Positions 27,894-36,704 of a DNA stretch of 64,000 bases are shown here, piece by piece. This DNA is from Microbulbifer litoralis (GTDB lineage: Bacteria > Pseudomonadota > Gammaproteobacteria > Pseudomonadales > Cellvibrionaceae). A program made the translations under genes and the position numbers. The stretch is taken from contig NZ_JALKCV010000008.1 in the NCBI RefSeq assembly GCF_023634065.1, positions 62,001 through 126,000 on the forward strand. Reading direction: 5' to 3'. The notes beneath the pieces were generated by a model that saw nothing but the letters and a program-made list of their open reading frames with translations, had not been told where the DNA came from and did no database searches. Position 1 is the first letter of the stretch. Every line of letters begins with the position of its first letter.

Positions 27894-29687
27894 ATGAGGG
27901 AAATTTCTGGAGAGTCCGGAGAGCTTGCCTGGCGTTACTCGGGGCACTTTCTGCTCAACTGTTACTGCCGGGAAATAGGTGCGCCGAACGGCCTGTTATC
28001 CTACGAAAGAGAGGGGGATCTGTGCCTTCTTGTTATTGAGCTGCCGTACCTGGGGCAGGGGGTTTCGATAACCGTGCGCGCTCCATCTGTGAGCGGCAAT
28101 CATTTATATCTGGGTGATTTGCGCCTGGCCGGTGACGGTCCGTCCGGGCAGCTCGCATGGTGCGATCTGCCGCCACTGGTGGTGGGAGAATTGTGTCGGC
28201 GCTTCGGTATGGACGGCCAGCCGGAACTGCTGGCGCAGATTGATAACAGCCGAGGGGTCCTGGCACGAATTCTCGATCATCATCTGTTGGAAGGCTATCC
28301 GCCGGATACCGGTATCGTCGGCTATCCGGAGTCCGAAGGTGCATTGCTATTCGGGCATCACTTCCATCCGGCGCCCAAAAGCCGGTACGGCTGGAACGAA
28401 CAGGAGCTCAACCGCTACTCCCCCGAGCTATACGGCACCTTTCAATTGCACTACTTCGCAGTCGCGCCCCAGTATTTGAGATTGTTCGGAGATGAACCGG
28501 AGGAAATCAAAGGGTTGTTTCTCCACCTGGTCTCACCGGCGGTGGACGAGTGTCCCGACGACTGGCCACTGCTTCCCTGCCATCCCTGGCAGGCGGGCTA
28601 CCTGATGAAAAAAAATGCGGTCAAAGGCGCCGTGGACGCGGGTATCCTGAAATACCTGGGTGCGCGCGGCCCGGCGTTTGGCGCCTCCGCGTCGGTGCGC
28701 ACCCTGTTCAGCAGTGACTGCCCCTATTTTCTGAAGGTTTCCCTCAGTCTGCGTATTACCAACAGTGTGCGCAAGAATGCCTGGTACGAACTGGAGAGCG
28801 CCGTGATGCTGTCGAAGCTGTTGCGGCCGATAGTCGAGGAACTGGAGAGCCGGTTCAGCGGCTTTTCCCTGCTGGCTGAACCGGCAGCCGCTACGGTCGA
28901 CCTGCCACAGCTGGCAAGCGAGGAGCGCCTGGATCTGCAAAGTCATTTTGGCGTTATCCTGCGGACCAACCCTTTCTATCTCTCAGGCGGTCGTGCACTG
29001 CTCGCCGGCACCCTGTTTGCCGAGGATGTGCGGGGGCATTCAAATACCGAACACCTGCTGCGCGGTTTTCGCCAACAGTACCCGGATATGGATCCGGCGA
29101 ACGCCGCTCTCCGGTGGTTCGGGGATTACACCCGGCAGTTGTTGCCACCGGTATTGAACGCCTTCTTTGAACACGGTGTGGCATTCGAGCCGCACCTGCA
29201 GAATGTATTGATAAAACTCGATGAATGTTCCGTCGTGGGCATTGTCCTGCGCGATATGGAGGGTACCAAACTGGATGGCTCGCGCTGGCCGGAAAAGGCG
29301 CTGTCATCCTTAAGCGCAAAGGCGCGGCAGAGCGCACTGCACCAGCGCGACGCGGCCTGGCGTCGGGTGGTCTATTGCCTTTTTATCAACAACCTGTGCC
29401 AGGCGGCGTTCCACTGCGGGCGGTCGCTCGATTCTGAAGCGCGGCTCTGGAAACTGGTGCGAGAGGTCTTGGAAGGGTACCTGGAAGAGAATGGCACGGT
29501 ATTGTGTCGGGAACTGGTCGGTGCGCTGCTGGTCGACGCGGATCTGCCGGGCAAGGCCAATATGATTACCCGTTTCACCCGCGAGCCGGACAGTCGCGCC
29601 CACTACATCCGTGTCCCCAACCCTATTGCCCTCGCGGCCGGCTTGGGGCGGGCCGCGGGCGCCGAGCCGGAGGCCGCAAGGATATGA
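27894..29687 (+). CDS. sbnE: NIS siderophore synthetase, SbnE-like (type A)
   Basis: A 597-residue IucA/IucC-family synthetase. Features: FGHHFHPAPKSRYGW, LPCHPWQAGYL, SASVRTLFSSDCPYFLKVSL with ITNSVRKN, GVAFEPHLQNVLIKL and LRDMEGTKL, and the C-terminal GKANMITRFT and YIRVPNPIA. The pattern resembles S. aureus SbnE as I remember it, which joins citrate to the first diaminopropionate. ATG 27894 is 7 bases after the sbnF-like stop. The stop overlaps the sbnG start (ATGA). Confidence 0.75.
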   Translation: MREISGESGELAWRYSGHFLLNCYCREIGAPNGLLSYEREGDLCLLVIELPYLGQGVSITVRAPSVSGNHLYLGDLRLAGDGPSGQLAWCDLPPLVVGELCRRFGMDGQPELLAQIDNSRGVLARILDHHLLEGYPPDTGIVGYPESEGALLFGHHFHPAPKSRYGWNEQELNRYSPELYGTFQLHYFAVAPQYLRLFGDEPEEIKGLFLHLVSPAVDECPDDWPLLPCHPWQAGYLMKKNAVKGAVDAGILKYLGARGPAFGASASVRTLFSSDCPYFLKVSLSLRITNSVRKNAWYELESAVMLSKLLRPIVEELESRFSGFSLLAEPAAATVDLPQLASEERLDLQSHFGVILRTNPFYLSGGRALLAGTLFAEDVRGHSNTEHLLRGFRQQYPDMDPANAALRWFGDYTRQLLPPVLNAFFEHGVAFEPHLQNVLIKLDECSVVGIVLRDMEGTKLDGSRWPEKALSSLSAKARQSALHQRDAAWRRVVYCLFINNLCQAAFHCGRSLDSEARLWKLVREVLEGYLEENGTVLCRELVGALLVDADLPGKANMITRFTREPDSRAHYIRVPNPIALAAGLGRAAGAEPEAARI

Positions 29688-30460
29688 GCAGCTCCCTGAA
29701 AGCGCGTATGCAAAACGGTGAGCGGTTGCACGGGCTCTTCTGTTGTACGCCATCGAGTTTGTTGGTTGAATTTATCGCCCACGCGGGGTTCGATTATGTG
29801 GTTCTCGATACCGAGCACAGCCTGGTCAACCCGGCGGACCTGGATCATATGATTGTGGCCGCGCGCGCTTCCGGTATCGCTGCGCTGGTCCGCGTCCCCA
29901 TCGAGCGTGGGGACCTTGTCGCCCCGTTGCTGGATGCGGGCGCTGAGGGAATTGTCTTTCCCCGGATTTGCAGCGAAGAAGAGGCGGTGTACGCGGCGAC
30001 GCTGTGTCATTACCCGCCTTCGGGTAAACGCGGCCTGAGTGTGCACCGGCATATCGGTTACCACAGTGACCGACTGCAGGAGCGAAATCGCAGGGCCGAC
30101 GAGGGCGTATTGGTGGCGGCCATGATCGAGGACCGCGCCGGCCTCGAATCCTGCAAAGCCATTGCCGGGGTATCCGGCATTGATATCCTGATGGAAGGCG
30201 CCGCGGACCTGTCCGCATCGCTGGGTGTGCCCTGGCAGACGCGCCACCCGACAGTCATCGAGGGGCTGGAGCGTATCGCTGCAGCCGCGGCCGCGGCGGG
30301 TATCGCCTTCTGCGCGATTCCGAGGGAGGGTGAGGATTACTGGAAGTGGTTGGATCGGGGGGTGTCCCTGTTCCTGCTGGGTACGGATCGGGGGGTTATT
30401 CGCAAGAGCCTGGCGGCGCACCTGGAAAAGTACACGGGCGCAGCAGGCGGGCCGCGGTGA
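29684..30460 (+). CDS. sbnG: SbnG-like citrate synthase (HpcH/HpaI aldolase family)
   Basis: A 258-residue TIM-barrel enzyme of the HpcH/HpaI aldolase family. SbnG makes citrate from oxaloacetate and acetyl-CoA for staphyloferrin B, independent of the TCA cycle enzyme. Features: YVVLDTEHSLVNP, VRVPIERGDLVAPLLDAGAEGIVFPRI, and the metal-site region VAAMIEDRAGLES with ILMEGAADLSASLG. ATG 29684 overlaps the upstream stop, showing translational coupling. Last gene of the run; a GC-rich hairpin follows. Confidence 0.88.
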   Translation: MSSSLKARMQNGERLHGLFCCTPSSLLVEFIAHAGFDYVVLDTEHSLVNPADLDHMIVAARASGIAALVRVPIERGDLVAPLLDAGAEGIVFPRICSEEEAVYAATLCHYPPSGKRGLSVHRHIGYHSDRLQERNRRADEGVLVAAMIEDRAGLESCKAIAGVSGIDILMEGAADLSASLGVPWQTRHPTVIEGLERIAAAAAAAGIAFCAIPREGEDYWKWLDRGVSLFLLGTDRGVIRKSLAAHLEKYTGAAGGPR

Positions 30461-30483
30461 TCGGTGACGCTTTCGCCGCGGAA

Positions 30484-30511
30484 CCGGGGCCGGCTTTTCG
30501 CCCGGCCCCGG
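30484..30511. terminator. Hairpin between sbnG and the convergent SDR gene
   Basis: CCGGGGCCGG pairs perfectly with CCGGCCCCGG across an 8-base loop (CTTTTCGC). It stands between convergent stops; T tracts are short on either side, so a terminator role is probable but not certain. Confidence 0.6.
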
Positions 30512-30516
30512 GGATT

Positions 30517-31275
30517 TCACAGGAACATGCCGCCCGACGCCTCGATGCGCTGGCCGTTGATCCAGCGGTTATCGTCTGACAGCAGTGAGGCGATGGCACC
30601 GCCGATATCCTCCGGCAGTCCCACGCGCCCCAGCGCCGTCTGCGCGGCGATAAAGTCGTTCACCGCCTGGTTGTCGCGCACGGTGCCGCCGCCGAAATCG
30701 GTTTCGATGGCACCGGGAGCGAAGCTGTTGACGGCGATACCGCGCGCGCCCAGCTCCTTCGCCAGGTAGCGGCTCAGCACTTCCACCGCCCCTTTCATGG
30801 CGGCATAGGCGCCGTAGCCGGGCAGTGTAAAGCGCGCCAGTCCGCTGGAGAGGTTGACGATGCGGCCGCCATCGGCGATCACTGGCAACAGTGTCTGGGT
30901 CAGGAAGAAAACGCCTTTCAGGTGGATGTTCACCAACTGGTCGAACTGTGCCTCGGTGGTTTCCGCGAGCGGAGCGTGGACGCCGATACCGGCGTTGTTG
31001 ACCAGGAAATCGAAGTGTTCCCGCTGCCAGCGGGACTGCAGCAGTTCCCGCACCTGCGCCGCGAATTGCGCGAAGGAGGCGGTATCGCCGGTGTCCAGTT
31101 GCAATGCCGCGGCGTTGCCGCCGCGCGCGTCGATTTCCGCCACCACTGCGTCGGCGGCGTCTCTGCGGCTGTGGTAGGTGAGAATGGTGTCTACGCCCGA
31201 TTCGGCGAGTCGCAGGGCGGTTTCGCGGCCCAGCCCGCGGCTGCCACCGGTGATCAGTGCAATCTTGCGATTCAT
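30517..31275 (-). CDS. SDR-family oxidoreductase
   Basis: A 252-residue short-chain dehydrogenase with TGGSRGLG cofactor loop, NNAGIG, catalytic Ser in NLSSGLA and YAAMK (Tyr, Lys) in GYGAYAAMKGAVEVL, and a WINGQRIEASGGMFL end typical of the FabG-like classical group. ATG 31275 has AAGGAG upstream. It is divergent from a LysR regulator 131 bases away, and the pair is a familiar arrangement in which the regulator controls the SDR. The substrate is unknown. Confidence 0.9.
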   Translation of the reverse strand: MNRKIALITGGSRGLGRETALRLAESGVDTILTYHSRRDAADAVVAEIDARGGNAAALQLDTGDTASFAQFAAQVRELLQSRWQREHFDFLVNNAGIGVHAPLAETTEAQFDQLVNIHLKGVFFLTQTLLPVIADGGRIVNLSSGLARFTLPGYGAYAAMKGAVEVLSRYLAKELGARGIAVNSFAPGAIETDFGGGTVRDNQAVNDFIAAQTALGRVGLPEDIGGAIASLLSDDNRWINGQRIEASGGMFL

Positions 31276-31373
31276 GTTCAGCTCCTTTTCTCTGTGGGCA
31301 TCGATAGGTCGATAGCGACGTGACAGAGCTTATTGGTCTGCTGCTGATAGATAAATCGGCTTTATGTGGCTAG

Positions 31374-31396
31374 ACTGTTCAGTAAATTTGAACAGT
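31374..31396. promoter_or_regulatory. Perfect palindrome, probable LysR operator
   Basis: ACTGTTCA-N7-TGAACAGT, eight-base arms, contains the T-N11-A pattern of LysR sites. It ends 10 bases before the LysR ATG at 31407 and lies between the divergent SDR and LysR genes, so autoregulation is plausible. Confidence 0.6.
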
Positions 31397-31406
31397 GGGG
31401 CGAGGC

Positions 31407-32321
31407 ATGCGGTTGCTGGAATCCATGGAGATCTTTGCCCGGGTGGCGGAACTGGGCAGCTTCACCGCGGCCGCGGACAGCCTGGGGCTGTCCCGTGCCA
31501 GCGTCTCCGGCGCGGTGCAGCAACTCGAGGCGCTGCTCGGTACCCGCCTGTTGCATCGCACCACCCGCAGTGTGCGCCTGACCCAGGACGGCCGGGTTTT
31601 CTACGAACGCGGCCGCGACCTGCTGGCCGATATGGATGAGCTGCAGAACCTGTTTCGCGAGGACGACGCCCAACTGCACGGTCGCCTGCGTGTCGATATG
31701 CCGCTGCCGGTAGCGCGGGACGTGGTGATCCCGCGGTTGCCGGAATTCCTGCGCCTGCACCCGGGCCTGGAGGTGGAGCTGTCCTCCACCGATCGCTTTG
31801 TCGACCTGGTACGCGAGGGCTTCGACTGTGTGTTGCGGGTCGGCACGCTGGAGGACTCCAGCCTGATTGCCCGGCCCCTGGGGGAGTACCGGACGGTGAG
31901 CTGCGCCAGTACCGAATACCTGGCCGAATACGGCACCCCGCGCACGCTGGAGGACCTGGCCGGCCACCGGCTGGTGCACTATGTGCTGAATCTGGGCGCG
32001 CGGCCGCCGGGGTTCGAATACCTGGATCCGCGCCATCCGGGAGCGGAGCAGTCGCTGCCGATGGCGGGCGCGGTAACGGTCAACAATACCGAGGCCTATC
32101 TGGAGGCCTGTATCGCCGGCCTGGGCATTATCCAGGTGCCGGAGCCGGGTGTGCGCCACCTGCTGGAGTCCGGGGAACTGGAAGAGGTGCTGCCGCAGTT
32201 CCCGCCGGCGCCGATGCCGGTATCGCTGCTCTACGCCAACCGGCGCCACCTGCCGAAAAGGGTACAGGTGTTTATGGCCTGGATGGCGGAGATCATGAAG
32301 CCGCGGCTCCAGGGAAGCTGA
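31407..32321 (+). CDS. LysR-family transcriptional regulator
   Basis: A 304-residue LysR-type regulator of the CrgA/AaeR-like group. N-terminal helix-turn-helix: MEIFARVAELGSFTAAADSLGLSRASVSGAVQQLEALLG, with TTRSVRLTQDG after it. The effector-binding domain spans about 90-295. ATG 31407 is preceded by GTGGGG; an upstream GTG at 31395 overlaps the palindrome and is less likely. It is divergent from the SDR gene. Its 3' end is followed by the second 160-bp palindromic repeat. Confidence 0.9.
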   Translation: MRLLESMEIFARVAELGSFTAAADSLGLSRASVSGAVQQLEALLGTRLLHRTTRSVRLTQDGRVFYERGRDLLADMDELQNLFREDDAQLHGRLRVDMPLPVARDVVIPRLPEFLRLHPGLEVELSSTDRFVDLVREGFDCVLRVGTLEDSSLIARPLGEYRTVSCASTEYLAEYGTPRTLEDLAGHRLVHYVLNLGARPPGFEYLDPRHPGAEQSLPMAGAVTVNNTEAYLEACIAGLGIIQVPEPGVRHLLESGELEEVLPQFPPAPMPVSLLYANRRHLPKRVQVFMAWMAEIMKPRLQGS

Positions 32322-32335
32322 ACAGGTACTGGGCC

Positions 32336-32495
32336 AGTGGGCCGCTTGTAAAGTCCGGTAACAAAGGAGCACAGCCAAATCGTTCAGATCAAGGCGAGAA
32401 AGCGCTGGAATAGCAGCGTTATTTCAAGCTTTCTCAACGCAGAGCTGGGCGATTTGGCGAAGTGAACTGTTACCTAACTTTGCGAGCGGCCCACT
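32336..32495. repeat. 160-bp palindromic repeat, copy 2
   Basis: Differs from 13676-13835 at three positions. The right end lies inside the frame of the convergent TSUP gene and supplies its last six codons and stop codon. Starts 15 bases after the LysR stop. Confidence 0.9.
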
Positions 32496-33235
32496 AGTTG
32501 GCCCAGCGACATCAGTATGCACATGGTGATCACCAGCGGGCGTATCAGCCGCGTGCCGCCGGCCAGCATGGTATGGCTGCCGATAGTGGCGCCCAGCACC
32601 TGGCCCAGCATCATGGTGGCGCCAACGGCCCACACCACCTTGCCGCCGGCGGCGAACAGCGCCAGCGAGACCACGTTGGTGGTGAAGTTCAGCAGCTTGG
32701 CGCGGATGGTGGCCGCCAGTAGCGTCTGCCCGCGGAACGCCACTCCAGAAGCGGCGAAAAAGGTGCCGGTACCCGGGCCGAACACGCCGTCGTAAAAACC
32801 CACCGCCGGCACACTGGTCAGTGCCCACTGTTTCTCGGTCTGTTTCGCCGGGCGCTCCGCAGAGCCCATATTCGGTGTCAACCATACGTAGAGTGCGACG
32901 CACAACAACAGCAGCGGAATCACCCAGTTGAGCCAGCCGGTGTCGATGCGCTGCACCAGCCAGGTACCCGCGGCCGCGCCCACAGCAGCGGCGACCACCG
33001 GCAGTATCAACGCGCGGCCGCGCAGGTGGCCCCTGGCAAACAGCGTTGCGGAGGCGGTCATGGTTCCGATCACGGCCTGGCTCTTGTTGGTCGCCAGCGC
33101 GCTGACCGGCGGCATGCCGGCGAGCAGCAGGGCGGGCAGGGTGATCAGCCCGCCGCCGCCCGCCAGTGTATCGATCCAGCCCGCCAGCATGGCGACGGCA
33201 AAGAAAATCAGCAGCAGGGTGATGGTCAGGTCCAT
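32474..33235 (-). CDS. TSUP-family (TauE/SafE) transporter
   Basis: A 253-residue membrane protein of the sulfite exporter TauE/SafE family. Both repeats begin with the usual glycine-rich stretches: GWIDTLAGGGGLITLPALLLAG and FYDGVFGPGTGTFFAASGV. It probably moves sulfonate, sulfite or another small anion across the inner membrane; the substrate is not shown. ATG 33235 is the natural start. The final residues (VGRSQS) and the stop are encoded by the palindromic repeat, so the native C-terminus may have been replaced. Confidence 0.88.
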   Translation of the reverse strand: MDLTITLLLIFFAVAMLAGWIDTLAGGGGLITLPALLLAGMPPVSALATNKSQAVIGTMTASATLFARGHLRGRALILPVVAAAVGAAAGTWLVQRIDTGWLNWVIPLLLLCVALYVWLTPNMGSAERPAKQTEKQWALTSVPAVGFYDGVFGPGTGTFFAASGVAFRGQTLLAATIRAKLLNFTTNVVSLALFAAGGKVVWAVGATMMLGQVLGATIGSHTMLAGGTRLIRPLVITMCILMSLGQLVGRSQS

Positions 33236-33450
33236 TGTGTACAACTCCGGCGGGGTAGGGAGGGCGGCTATTCTGCCCGAGTCGCGGGCAAAAAACACCG
33301 GTGTTCGCGCCGCCCTGTCGACCTGTGGAATATCGGGCAAGTATCCCGAAGTTATCCGCTACCGGTGGCATTGCCGGGGATGCAGAATGGCGTGGTCGAA
33401 GGTATCCACAGGGACCCGGATTCTTTGGCGCACCGGATTTTCAATCCATC

Positions 33451-33780
33451 CTATTCTTGCGGCCCTGTGTCCTCTGCCGGCAATCCCCCCAACCCCAAGC
33501 TGCCGGCAACCAGGGCCTCCTTTTTTTGCCGCGGCCATTTCTTGATCTGCAGTTCCAGTTTCAGCGCCTGTGATTTGTCCGCGACGGGCTGCTGGAATGC
33601 CAGTGTCAGCGGGCCGCGCCCGCGCAGGGCCTTGGCCGCTTTGGGGCCGCCGCTGCGGTGCTCTTCGAGCCGCCGTTCCACATCGCGGGTGATGCCGGTA
33701 TACAGGGTTCCGCGCGCGGTGCGGATCAGGTACACAAACCAATTGCTCACATTCAGTTTCCGCTGTTGTTCGATTGCCAT
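33451..33780 (-). CDS. GIY-YIG domain protein (YhbQ-like)
   Basis: A 109-residue single-domain GIY-YIG protein. The signature is split as [17 protein letters not shown] (the VYL...YTG form of GIY-YIG), followed by Arg in DVERRLEEH and a Glu in [19 protein letters not shown]. Small members such as YhbQ are reported to act on DNA. ATG 33780 begins just before the domain. It lies downstream of the radical SAM gene on the same strand, separated by 134 bases of repeat DNA. Confidence 0.9.
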   Translation of the reverse strand: MAIEQQRKLNVSNWFVYLIRTARGTLYTGITRDVERRLEEHRSGGPKAAKALRGRGPLTLAFQQPVADKSQALKLELQIKKWPRQKKEALVAGSLGLGGLPAEDTGPQE

Positions 33781-33837
33781 TTTCCGCGAAAGGGAGGCGA
33801 TTGAAAACCGGTGTGATGGTTGGCGGAGTCGGGGGCC

Positions 33838-33905
33838 TGCACGCTGCGCACCCTGCGACAAGGGGGCTTGATAATCAGGGTGGGTAGGGTGCGCCGTGCG
33901 CACCG
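33838..33905. repeat. Short palindromic repeat (GGTGCGCACGGCGCACCC type)
   Basis: GCACGCTGCGCACCCTGC on the left and GTAGGGTGCGCCGTGCGCACC on the right form an imperfect inverted repeat in the gap between the radical SAM and GIY-YIG genes. The right-hand motif is a familiar scattered intergenic repeat in Proteobacteria. Confidence 0.65.
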
Positions 33906-33914
33906 GTATCGCGC

Positions 33915-35003
33915 CTAAAACAGCGACTGCTGGTCGCCGGACTGCGGTGGCGGTTGAAAGCGGCCGCAGTCCAGTGACAGCCTGCGCCGGTTCAGCCCCA
34001 GCTTCCGGATCGCCACGCGGAAGCGCCGTTGCAGCAGTTGGGCGAAAACACCGGTGCCGACCTGGCGCTGGGAGAAGTCGCTGTCGTAATCGCGCCCGCC
34101 GCGGCTCTGCTGCACCAGGCTCATGACGTGGGCGGCGCGCGCGGGGTAGTGTTCGGCCAGCCACTGGCGGAACAGCGGCGCCACCTCGTGGGGCAGGCGC
34201 AGCAGGATATAGTTGGCCTGCCGGACCCCGGTTTCCTTTGCCGCTTCCAGGATGGATTCCAGTTCGCTGTCGTTCAGGGCGGGGATCATCGGTGCCGCCA
34301 GCACAGCGGTGGGGACACCGGCCGCGCCCAGGGCCTCGAGCACCCGCAACCGCGCCGCCGGTCCGGCAGTGCGCGGTTCCAGCCTTCTTTTCAGTTCGTT
34401 GTCGAGCGTGGTCACGCTGATCGCAACCTGCGCCAGGTTGTCCTGTGCCATCTCTGCCAGCAGCGGCAGGTCGCGCAGTATCAGCTGGCTCTTGGTGACG
34501 ATGGTTACCGGCTGCTTGAAACGCTGCATGGTTTCCAGTAATTCGCGGGTGATGCGTTTTTCCTTTTCCAGCGGCTGGTAGGGATCGGTGTTGGTGCCCA
34601 TGGCGATGGGGCTGCACTGGTAATTGCGTTTGCGCAGCGCCTTTTCCAGCAGGGTGGTGGCGTCCGGCTTGAAAAATATCTTGCTCTCGAAATCCAGGCC
34701 GGGGGACAGGTCCATATAGGCGTGGCTGGGGCGGGCGTAGCAGTAAATGCAGCCATTCTCGCATCCTCGATAAGGATTGATCGACTGGCTGAACGGCAGG
34801 TCCGGCGAGCGGTTGCTGGCGATGATGGTCTTGGCCTTCTCGGCGATGGCCTCGGTCAGCAGCCGCTCGACGGGTTCGGCCTCCTGCTGCCAGCCGTCGC
34901 TCTCCCGCGTGCTTACCTGCGGCACGAAACGGCCGGCCAGATTACTGGCGGCGCCGCGGCCCTTGTGTCTGCGGGCGGGGTTGTCGGGGGCTTCGTTGGC
35001 CAA
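33915..35003 (-). CDS. PA0069-family radical SAM protein (spore photoproduct lyase-like)
   Basis: A 362-residue radical SAM protein. The cluster motif is CENGCIYC at residues 81-88, preceded by INPYRG, which is typical of the SplB-like PA0069/Rv2578c group. Downstream [11 protein letters not shown] and the [17 protein letters not shown] strand are also characteristic. The function of the group is not established; the relation to spore photoproduct lyase suggests nucleic acid repair. A LexA-type box lies 26 bases upstream of ATG 35003, which suggests induction by DNA damage. Confidence 0.88.
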   Translation of the reverse strand: MANEAPDNPARRHKGRGAASNLAGRFVPQVSTRESDGWQQEAEPVERLLTEAIAEKAKTIIASNRSPDLPFSQSINPYRGCENGCIYCYARPSHAYMDLSPGLDFESKIFFKPDATTLLEKALRKRNYQCSPIAMGTNTDPYQPLEKEKRITRELLETMQRFKQPVTIVTKSQLILRDLPLLAEMAQDNLAQVAISVTTLDNELKRRLEPRTAGPAARLRVLEALGAAGVPTAVLAAPMIPALNDSELESILEAAKETGVRQANYILLRLPHEVAPLFRQWLAEHYPARAAHVMSLVQQSRGGRDYDSDFSQRQVGTGVFAQLLQRRFRVAIRKLGLNRRRLSLDCGRFQPPPQSGDQQSLF

Positions 35004-35028
35004 GGTCTGTTCCGGTGTTGGCAGGGTG

Positions 35029-35044
35029 CTGTATATGCATACAG
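35029..35044. promoter_or_regulatory. LexA (SOS) box
   Basis: CTGTATATGCATACAG is a perfect palindrome with the CTGT-N8-ACAG form of the gammaproteobacterial LexA site. It is 26 bases upstream of the radical SAM start codon and 81 bases from the divergent start at 35125. Confidence 0.75.
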
Positions 35045-35124
35045 TTTACAGGTCCGGTGTCGGGCTGTGCAAGGCGGCTTCCCAGCGCATACAATGTGGG
35101 GCAATTGCAGTCGGAGATCAGACC

Positions 35125-36666
35125 ATGGATTTGGAGGCAGTGGCCGCGATCCGCAATTTTGCGGTACATGTGCTGCAGGTATTTGCACTGTTGTTTGCCT
35201 TTGCGCTGGTGCTGTTGGTGCTCTATGTGCTCTACCTCTACCTGTCGGATGTCAGCCAGACCCGGCAGGCCATCCGGCGCAACTTCCCGGTATTGGGACG
35301 CTTCCGCTACCAGTTCGAGCACCTGGGGGAGTTCTTCCGGCAGTATTTCTTCGCCCTGGACCGGGAGGAGATGCCGTTCAACCGCGCCCAGCGCAGCTGG
35401 GTCTACCGCGCGGCCAAGAATGTGGATTCGACCCTGGCTTTCGGTTCCACCCGGCCGTTGAACCAGCCCGGGGACGTGCTGTTCCTGAACCATCCGTTCC
35501 CGACCATGGAGGAGGACGCGGTGCCGCCACAGGAGGTCACCATCGGCGGTGCTTATGTTCGGGAGCCCTACACCACCAGTGCCATCTTCAATATTTCCGG
35601 CATGAGCTTTGGCGCTCTCTCCGTGCCGGCGGTAACGGCACTCTCCAACGGCGCGCGCAAGGCCGGCATCTGGCTGAATACCGGCGAGGGCGGGCTCTCC
35701 TCCCACCACCTGTCCGGCGGCTGCGACATCGTGTTCCAGATAGGCACCGCCAACTACGGTGTGCGCGATCTCGACGGCCGGCTGTCGGATGACAAGCTGC
35801 GGGAGGTGGCCGCGCGCCCGCAGGTGAAAATGTTCGAACTGAAACTCTCCCAGGGGGCCAAGCCCGGCAAGGGCGGCATACTGCCCGCCATCAAGGTCAC
35901 CGAGGAGATCGCCCGCGTGCGGGGCATTCCGGCGGGGCAGGATTCCATCAGTCCCAATGGCCACCCGGAGTTCCACACCGTCGAGGGACTGCTGGATATG
36001 CTGCACCATATCCGCACCCTCACCGGCAAGCCCACCGGATTCAAAACGGTGGTCGGCTCCAGCGACTGGTTGCACGAGCTGTGTGAAATCGTGCAGATGC
36101 GCGGGCTCGAATACGCGCCGGATTTCATCACCATCGACAGTGCCGACGGCGGCAGCGGCGCGGCACCGCAGAGCCTGATGGACTATATGGGGCTGCCCAT
36201 CAGCCGCAGCCTGCCGCTGGTGATGGACCTGCTGGACCAGTACGGCCTGCGCCAACGGGTCAAGGTGATTTGTGCCGGCAAGCTGCTGACGCCGTCGATG
36301 GTGGCCTGGGCCCTGGCGATGGGGGCGGATTTCGTCAACTGCGGGCGCGGCTTCATGTTTGCGCTCGGCTGTATCCAGGCGATGCAGTGCAACAGGAATA
36401 CCTGTCCCACCGGGGTGACCACCCACAACCCGGATCTGCAGCAGGGCCTGGATCCTGTCGACAAGGCCGAGCGGGTCTACAACTACGCGCGCAACCTGGC
36501 CTATGAAGTGGGCACCATTGCGCATTCCTGCGGCGTGCCCGAACCCCGGCTACTGCGCCGCCACCATGTGGAAGTGATCAACGAGCGCGGTATGGCGGTA
36601 CCGCTCAGCGAGCTGGTGCCGGAGGTGAAGCCCAGGGCGATGATCGCCACGGACCGGGGCGATTGA
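35125..36666 (+). CDS. FMN-binding glutamate synthase-family membrane protein
   Basis: A 513-residue protein. One membrane helix (about 17-39, LQVFALLFAFALVLLVLYVLYLYL) precedes a glutamate-synthase alpha-like FMN TIM barrel. The barrel shows NISGMSFGALSVPAVTALSNGARKAG, SQGAKPGKGGILP, FITIDSADGGSGAAP and the iron-sulfur-like CNRNTCPTGVTTHNP. No glutaminase domain is present, so this is the stand-alone family often found in marine bacteria, of uncertain reaction. ATG 35125 has CGGAGA upstream. The CPA1 antiporter follows after 38 bases. Confidence 0.85.
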   Translation: MDLEAVAAIRNFAVHVLQVFALLFAFALVLLVLYVLYLYLSDVSQTRQAIRRNFPVLGRFRYQFEHLGEFFRQYFFALDREEMPFNRAQRSWVYRAAKNVDSTLAFGSTRPLNQPGDVLFLNHPFPTMEEDAVPPQEVTIGGAYVREPYTTSAIFNISGMSFGALSVPAVTALSNGARKAGIWLNTGEGGLSSHHLSGGCDIVFQIGTANYGVRDLDGRLSDDKLREVAARPQVKMFELKLSQGAKPGKGGILPAIKVTEEIARVRGIPAGQDSISPNGHPEFHTVEGLLDMLHHIRTLTGKPTGFKTVVGSSDWLHELCEIVQMRGLEYAPDFITIDSADGGSGAAPQSLMDYMGLPISRSLPLVMDLLDQYGLRQRVKVICAGKLLTPSMVAWALAMGADFVNCGRGFMFALGCIQAMQCNRNTCPTGVTTHNPDLQQGLDPVDKAERVYNYARNLAYEVGTIAHSCGVPEPRLLRRHHVEVINERGMAVPLSELVPEVKPRAMIATDRGD

Positions 36667-36704
36667 ACAGGGCGCAGACATTTCGGTAACGCGGGAGGCG
36701 GAAG

